A stretch of DNA of 51,012 bases from Bacteroidia bacterium. GTDB lineage: Bacteria > Bacteroidota > Bacteroidia > B-17B0 > Aurantibacillaceae. The number at the start of each line of letters is the position of its first letter. Within the stretch, counting starts at the first letter, position 1. Where the stretch lies: contig JADLER010000159.1 in the NCBI GenBank assembly GCA_020846025.1, positions 1 through 51,012 on the forward strand, read 5' to 3'. Below are positions 46,187 through 51,012 of the stretch, piece after piece. Position numbers and translations under genes: made by a program. Under the pieces are notes generated by a model. It was given only the letters and a program-made list of their open reading frames with translations. It was not told the DNA's origin and did no database searches.

Positions 46187-47593
46187 TTAGTTTAACTTAA
46201 TATTATTAGTAACTCCTGATGTAATCGTGAAATTTCTTTCAATGGTTTTTATAGTTTCTTTAATATTTTCATATCTAAATTCTAATTTATAATTACCAGG
46301 TTGTAGATAAATGATTTCTTGCTGTAAATTATTATTTAGGTTACAAACCCAAGTTAAATGCTTTCCATCATCTACATAAATGCTTCCATAGCCTTTATAA
46401 CCCTTGGTAATATAAGCAATGCCCGATGTAGGAACTTTAATGGTATTGGTAGTACTTTGTTTTATTTCTACATCATTCATTTTAATTCGAGGAAGCGTTA
46501 GTATTTCTAAATCATATTTACCAATGATATATTTTTCGGTTTTTCCAAAGTCTTGCACATTTAATGTATTCATGTTGCCATTTTTTCTTACTACTGTGGT
46601 TGGATAATATTTACTTAATGCACCATCTAACTCTAGTCTTAAATAACCTTGTGGCGCATCAACAGGAATAATGTTATGTTTACCCTTTGTAATTGTAATA
46701 TTTTTTTTCTCAATAGGTGGAATGGTGTGAACTATTAAATCATAAGTTAAATCTGGATTTAAAACTAGTGTGTCTGGTGCGCCACGATGATTGAGTGTGT
46801 GTAAATAATTATATTTGGCTTGCTTGGTTTTACTATCATAAAAAGTCATATTGACATCAGTTTCAGTTGGTTTTTTGTTTATATCCAACAAATCAACTTG
46901 CACAGTAGTTTGCGAGATTGCTTCAGTAAGCACTAAGTTAAGTACATCTTTAAAATTAGCTTCGTTACTTACATCATAAAATTTTCCCATACAACCAAAT
47001 ACATCAGCGAACTTTACATCAAGCCCTACACCAATAACAAATGGACGTAAGAAAATACCTTTTTTTTGTAGAGCTAGCGAAACTTCGCAGGGTTGTCCCT
47101 CACATTCTTCAATCCCATCGGTAATTAAAATCACAATATTTCTGCAATTACTGCAAGGTGTAAAGTCTGCCACACTTTCTCCAAGTGAATAAGCAATAGG
47201 TGTGGTTCCTAATGGTTCTAATTTTTGAATTCGTTGTTTTATAAGTGGTGCCGATTTAGAGGCGCTTCCAAAAGCTACTTCTAGTTTGGTGTCTTTACAA
47301 TCTCTGGTAGGTTTAATAAATGTTTGATGCCCGTAACAGCGCAAGGCTAGTTCTAGGTTTGGAATAGTTTTTAAACTATCTAAAAACTCTCCCATAATTT
47401 TCTTAGCCACTTCTATTTTTATATTACTATTCCATGGTGCATACATGCTATACGAATCGTCAAAAATAAATAAGATGCGATTGGTAATTTGCTGTGCTTG
47501 AAGATTTATAAGAGCAAATTGAAAAAGTAGTAATAGAAAAATACTTTTTGCTTTTACTTGTATTTGTTTTGAAGTGAATTGTTCGTTTTTCAA
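46187..47593 (-). CDS. Secreted or membrane-attached von Willebrand factor A (VWA) domain protein
   Basis: A 468-aa exported protein. The signal-like hydrophobic stretch is at 18-33 and ends LQAQ; a longer than usual basic n-region precedes it. A VWA domain follows with the MIDAS motif D45-x-S47-x-S49 (FIFDDSYSMY), the second metal-ligating Thr in GTTPIAYS and Asp in VILITDGIEECEG. Residues 215-468 form two or more beta-rich domains without a clear family. VWA domains bind protein ligands through Mg. The start is a TTG at 47593: in-frame stop at 47612-47614 and no Met before residue 50. It begins 11 bases after the transketolase gene ends; the two may share a message. Confidence 0.8.
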   Translation of the reverse strand: MKNEQFTSKQIQVKAKSIFLLLLFQFALINLQAQQITNRILFIFDDSYSMYAPWNSNIKIEVAKKIMGEFLDSLKTIPNLELALRCYGHQTFIKPTRDCKDTKLEVAFGSASKSAPLIKQRIQKLEPLGTTPIAYSLGESVADFTPCSNCRNIVILITDGIEECEGQPCEVSLALQKKGIFLRPFVIGVGLDVKFADVFGCMGKFYDVSNEANFKDVLNLVLTEAISQTTVQVDLLDINKKPTETDVNMTFYDSKTKQAKYNYLHTLNHRGAPDTLVLNPDLTYDLIVHTIPPIEKKNITITKGKHNIIPVDAPQGYLRLELDGALSKYYPTTVVRKNGNMNTLNVQDFGKTEKYIIGKYDLEILTLPRIKMNDVEIKQSTTNTIKVPTSGIAYITKGYKGYGSIYVDDGKHLTWVCNLNNNLQQEIIYLQPGNYKLEFRYENIKETIKTIERNFTITSGVTNNIKLN

Positions 47594-47604
47594 ATCTTTT
47601 GTAA

Positions 47605-48453
47605 TTAATAATCACCGATGGTTTCTTCGAGTTGAGCCAACGCTATTGCTAATTGTTCATCATTAGGAGCGGAGCCATGCCATTTATGAGTACCCATCAT
47701 GTAATCTACACCTTGTCCCATTTCCGTTTTCATAATATTTACAATTGGTTTTCCTTTACCAATAAATGATTGGGCGGTTTTTAATCCTTCAATCACTTTA
47801 GTTATATTATTTCCTTCCGTTGTCTCAACAACTTGCCAGCCAAATGTTTCGAATTTTGCTTTTAAATTTCCAAGAGATAAAACTTGTTCTACATCACCAT
47901 CAATCTGCCTTCCATTATAATCTATCGTTGCAATGTAATTATCTACTTTATTGGCGGCTGCATACATTGCAGCCTCCCAAATCTGACCTTCTTGTAATTC
48001 TCCATCGCCGTGTAAACTATATACAATATGTTTATCGTTATTTAATTTTTTAGCTAAGGCAGCACCAATTGCAACACTCATGCCTTGCCCTAATGAACCA
48101 CTTGCAATACGTACACCAGGCAAATGTTCGTGGGTAGTTGGATGACCCTGCAAACGTGTATTTAATTTACGAAATGTGCTAAGTTCACTTACCGGAAAAT
48201 AACCACTACGGGCTAAAACGCTATAAAATACAGGGGAGATATGGCCATTACTTAAAAAGAATACATCTTCGTTTTTACCATCCATGGTAAAATTTTTAGG
48301 ATTGTGAACCATTACATTGTTATATAATGCAACTAAAAAATCTGTACAACCTAAAGAACCTCCAGGGTGCCCTGAACTAACAGCGTGTACCATTCTTACA
48401 ATATCTCTTCTAACTTGGGTTGCTAATTTCTCTAATTGCTTTATCTCTGCCAT
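47605..48453 (-). CDS. Transketolase, N-terminal (thiamine-diphosphate PP-domain) subunit
   Basis: A 282-aa protein equal to the N-terminal half of transketolase. Motifs: VSSGHPGGSLGCTD (26-38), SNGHISPVFYS (68-78), the ThDP-binding GDG (149-151) with Asn180 about 30 residues later, and GQGVDYM near the end. Transketolase transfers two-carbon ketol units in the pentose phosphate pathway. In two-subunit forms the Pyr-domain half is a separate chain, usually the next gene; here the next gene downstream is the VWA gene, so the partner must lie elsewhere. A -7 box is 17 bases upstream. It is divergent from ychF. Confidence 0.92.
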   Translation of the reverse strand: MAEIKQLEKLATQVRRDIVRMVHAVSSGHPGGSLGCTDFLVALYNNVMVHNPKNFTMDGKNEDVFFLSNGHISPVFYSVLARSGYFPVSELSTFRKLNTRLQGHPTTHEHLPGVRIASGSLGQGMSVAIGAALAKKLNNDKHIVYSLHGDGELQEGQIWEAAMYAAANKVDNYIATIDYNGRQIDGDVEQVLSLGNLKAKFETFGWQVVETTEGNNITKVIEGLKTAQSFIGKGKPIVNIMKTEMGQGVDYMMGTHKWHGSAPNDEQLAIALAQLEETIGDY

Positions 48454-48470
48454 TGGTGTTGATTTTGTTG

Positions 48471-48478
48471 CAAAAATA
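48471..48478 (-). promoter_or_regulatory. Candidate -7 promoter element for the transketolase gene
   Basis: The minus strand reads TATTTTTG, an exact match to TAnnTTTG, ending 17 bases before the ATG at 48453. No TTG is visible at -33. Confidence 0.4.
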
Positions 48479-48686
48479 ATATTAATTGATAGTATGTAAC
48501 GCGTATGTTGATAGAAAGTAACATGATGTTAAAAATTAGATACTGAACCTAAAATCACCTTTTTTGTAAATAGAATATTCTCTTATTAATACCGTATAAA
48601 ACCTTGGTTTTTTTACTATATTCGCAACCTATTAAAACGAGGCAACTCTTTTAATTGTAATTAAGAAAAATAAAACGGAATAGAAT

Positions 48687-49787
48687 ATGGCTTTAAAATG
48701 CGGAATTGTAGGTTTACCCAATGTTGGCAAATCAACTTTATTTAATTGTTTAAGTAATGCCAAAGCACAAGCGGCAAATTTTCCTTTTTGCACCATAGAG
48801 CCTAATGTGGGTGTTATTACAGTGCCCGATGAACGATTAACTAAACTGGCCGAATTAGTAAAACCACAAGCTATTTTACCAACCACAGTTGAGATTGTAG
48901 ATATTGCTGGATTAGTAAAAGGTGCAAGCAAAGGAGAAGGATTAGGTAATAAATTTTTAGCCAACATTAGAGAGTGTCATGCTATTTTACATGTTTTGCG
49001 TTGTTTTGATAACGACAATGTGATTCATGTAGATGGTAACGTAAACCCTGTGAGAGATAAAGAAATTATTGACACCGAACTTCAATTAAAAGATTTAGAA
49101 GCTGTAGAAGCAAAATTGAAGAAATTTGAAAAGCAGGCCAAAACGGGTAACGATAAAGAAGCTGTAAAAACGTATGCCGTATGCTTAAGATTAAAAGAAA
49201 CCTTAGAGGCTGGTAAATCAGCACGAGCTTGTGCAATAGATGAGGCAGAATATGCGTATATACAAGATTTACATCTGCTCACTATTAAGCCCGTGATGTA
49301 TGTTTGTAATGTAGATGAAGCATCTGCAAAAACAGGTAATAAACATGTAGAAGCGGTGAAGGAAGCTGTAAAAGGAGAAAATGCAGAAATATTGATTATT
49401 ACGGCTCAAATGGAAAGTGAAATTGCTTCACTTGAAACCTATGAAGAGAAACAATTATTTTTACAAGAAATGGGCTTAGAAGAACCAGGTGTAAATAAAC
49501 TCATTAAGCAAGCCTATCAATTGTTAAAACTTCAAACATACTTTACTGCTGGTGTTAAAGAAGTGCGTGCTTGGACTATTGAAAAAGGAATGACAGCGCC
49601 ACAGGCAGCAGGTGTTATCCATTCAGATTTTGAAAAAGGATTTATTCGAGCTGAGGTAATTGCGTATCAAGATTTTATTTCTTTAGGATCAGAAAATGCA
49701 TGTAAAGAAGCTGGAAAATTAAGAGTAGAAGGTAAAGAATATATTGTAGCCGATGGCGATATTATGCACTTTAGATTTAATGTATAA
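48687..49787 (+). CDS. ychF: Redox-regulated ATPase YchF (OLA1 family)
   Basis: A 366-aa Obg-related P-loop ATPase, typical length (363 aa in E. coli). G1 is GLPNVGKST (9-17), G3 is DIAGLVKGASKGEGLGNKFL with the characteristic long insert, and instead of an NKxD G4 motif it has NVDE (in YVCNVDEAS), the change that converts preference from GTP to ATP in this family. A helical coiled coil (about 130-200) and C-terminal TGS domain (about 280-363) complete it. It binds ribosomes and the proteasome-like machinery is not implied here; a role in translation and oxidative-stress control is known for the family. It is a monocistronic housekeeping gene and is intact. Confidence 0.96.
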   Translation: MALKCGIVGLPNVGKSTLFNCLSNAKAQAANFPFCTIEPNVGVITVPDERLTKLAELVKPQAILPTTVEIVDIAGLVKGASKGEGLGNKFLANIRECHAILHVLRCFDNDNVIHVDGNVNPVRDKEIIDTELQLKDLEAVEAKLKKFEKQAKTGNDKEAVKTYAVCLRLKETLEAGKSARACAIDEAEYAYIQDLHLLTIKPVMYVCNVDEASAKTGNKHVEAVKEAVKGENAEILIITAQMESEIASLETYEEKQLFLQEMGLEEPGVNKLIKQAYQLLKLQTYFTAGVKEVRAWTIEKGMTAPQAAGVIHSDFEKGFIRAEVIAYQDFISLGSENACKEAGKLRVEGKEYIVADGDIMHFRFNV

Positions 49788-49820
49788 TTAATAAGTAGCG
49801 TGAATCTAGTCTCTTTGTTT

Positions 49821-50963
49821 TTAGTTATCACCTGTTAGGATGATTTTCTGAGAAAGAGAAAAATCCTTGCCAGAAACTTGAAGAGAATATACGCCTGGAT
49901 TTAATGATTGAAGTGATATACTTTTCATATTATCTTCACTAAAAACTTTCACTATTCTTCCATGTATGTCGAATATAGAGATCTTACTAATAACATGATA
50001 TGGTAATTCTAAATTTAGAAAGTTAGTTGTTGGATTAGGCCATATTTTGAGAGATGTTTTATTTAGCGTATGAATATTTGTACTACTGTTTAATGAGTAT
50101 TGTCTGAAGAATCGCCAAATCTCAAATCTAGCATCAAAGTCCATACAAGTAACATCACTTGAACTCGGCATTGGGCAGCCTGGCCATGTGTGTTCTCCAC
50201 CAGTTACTTTAAAATGCTCCACCGTATTACCATTTATTCCATTGCTGTATAAATGTCTTTCTGCAGTTGCTCCATCTGTTGTATTAATGTTTGGAACAGA
50301 GGTTATGCTCGGAATAGTATCACAACCATTTTGATTAACCCAAAATCTAGTTACTAATGGAATACTTTTAGATGTTGAATTACCATTGTATGGATTGGTA
50401 GGATCGGCTGTGCCATGAATATGAATAGAGGGCGTTGGATGTTGCGCATTACAGTTGCTATAGGTGTCATTACTCATGGATCCAGTTACAGAACCAATAG
50501 CCGCAAATCGATTAGATTGACAAGCTAAATAATAGGTCATAAAACCGCCATTAGACATACCCACACTATATATTCTGTTTTGATTCACATTATAATGAGC
50601 AGAAATAGTATCTATTAAAGCCTCTAAAAAACCAACATCATCAACAGTAGAACCCATAACATTTCCAAAGTTCCAAAATTTAACACCCCACATTGTTGAA
50701 CCATCTGGATGAGCCATGATGAAGTTGGCGGTATCTGCAATGGGCCTGAAATCACGGTATTGAGCAAATTGACTACCACTAGAACTAGTGCCATGTAGCC
50801 CAATAATTAAAGGCAAGGGTTGTGATGGATTATAAGATGCGGGCACATAATACGAGTAAGTACGGGTTATGCCCCCATGTACAAATGAGCCATTAACTGT
50901 AGTTTGTGATTGAATACCACTTGCAATAAATAAATTGATGATTAGATGTAAAATTTTATTCAT
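49821..50963 (-). CDS. Secreted PHB-depolymerase / feruloyl-esterase-like hydrolase with T9SS type A sorting domain
   Basis: A 380-aa exported alpha/beta hydrolase: signal peptide (about 1-19), substrate-facing N-terminal block RTYSYYVPASY, oxyanion region GLHGTSSSG (55-63), catalytic Ser137 in the nucleophile elbow GMSNGG, Asp187 in HGTADPTNPYNG, and His258 in GGEHTWPG, matching the PHB depolymerase/LpqC and CE1 esterase group. Type A sorting domain at about 305-380 (IWPNPTTNFLNLEL, IFDIHGRIV, LNPGVYSLQV). It should be exported by the T9SS and surface-attached or released. The natural substrate could be a plant-wall ester, a polyester or a xylan side chain; no sugar-utilisation locus is beside it. 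It converges on ychF. Confidence 0.88.
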   Translation of the reverse strand: MNKILHLIINLFIASGIQSQTTVNGSFVHGGITRTYSYYVPASYNPSQPLPLIIGLHGTSSSGSQFAQYRDFRPIADTANFIMAHPDGSTMWGVKFWNFGNVMGSTVDDVGFLEALIDTISAHYNVNQNRIYSVGMSNGGFMTYYLACQSNRFAAIGSVTGSMSNDTYSNCNAQHPTPSIHIHGTADPTNPYNGNSTSKSIPLVTRFWVNQNGCDTIPSITSVPNINTTDGATAERHLYSNGINGNTVEHFKVTGGEHTWPGCPMPSSSDVTCMDFDARFEIWRFFRQYSLNSSTNIHTLNKTSLKIWPNPTTNFLNLELPYHVISKISIFDIHGRIVKVFSEDNMKSISLQSLNPGVYSLQVSGKDFSLSQKIILTGDN

Positions 50964-51012
50964 ATTTTTTCTTTTATCTAAAATAAAATATTTTCTTTTA
51001 AATCAACAATAA

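Noticed and set aside
48454-48686. A non-coding RNA between the transketolase and ychF genes
   Set aside because: 233 bases, AT-rich, with no hairpin followed by a T run; a weak TATATTCG (48617-48624) is the only promoter-like element for ychF.

Overview
The window is AT-rich DNA from a member of the phylum Bacteroidota; the genus cannot be resolved by eye. The evidence is four proteins with type A or type B C-terminal sorting domains of the type IX secretion system (T9SS) beyond the two giant adhesins described below, two PorP/SprF-like outer-membrane proteins, a PorE-like TPR/propeller/OmpA protein, and several start-proximal matches to the Bacteroidota promoter consensus TTG-N19-24-TAnnTTTG. 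I see no phage, insertion sequence, CRISPR array, tRNA or rRNA, and no gene-free stretch longer than 300 bases.

Layout. 1-3540 (+): end of a SpoIIE-like phosphatase, a CdaA-type diadenylate cyclase and an Uup-like ABC-F protein. 3547-6829 (-): a four-gene unit (TauE/SafE permease, MltG, WG-repeat protein, single-domain DEAD-box relative), divergent from a membrane-anchored lytic transglycosylase (6993-8072, +). 8086-15631 (-): six tightly packed genes, reading from the far end two paralogous T9SS cargo proteins, an orphan histidine kinase and a complete binding-protein-dependent importer of the iron-siderophore/cobalamin class. 15829-17781 (+): Kup potassium transporter. 17800-22123 (-): YbiT-like ABC-F protein, an N-terminal-nucleophile (C45/AAT-like) hydrolase with a TPR tail, and a monocistronic lipoprotein with its own promoter and terminator. 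22246-28856 (-): a tetR-tolC-adaptor-RND efflux operon ending in a strong terminator.

29057-45042 (+) is the centrepiece, about 16 kb devoted to surface display. Two giant secreted proteins (1941 and 2030 aa) share one plan: signal peptide, IgGFc-binding-like N-terminal domain, an array of 13 or 14 repeats of about 89 aa each carrying two cysteines, three PKD-like domains, and a type B sorting domain. Each is followed directly by its own PorP/SprF-like protein, and the block closes with a PorE-like protein predicted to tie the outer membrane to peptidoglycan. By analogy with SprB/SprF of Flavobacterium, each SprF-like protein probably serves the adhesin encoded just before it. Both repeat arrays contain a further three-repeat, 801-bp super-duplication.

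45139-50963: a lipoprotein of unknown function (+), a bidirectional terminator, a secreted VWA protein and the N-terminal half of a split transketolase (-), the YchF ATPase (+), and a secreted PHB-depolymerase/feruloyl-esterase-like enzyme with a type A sorting domain (-). Several well-supported promoters lie only about 10-20 bases before the start codon, and many starts are GTG or TTG, which suggests short-leader or leaderless messages.
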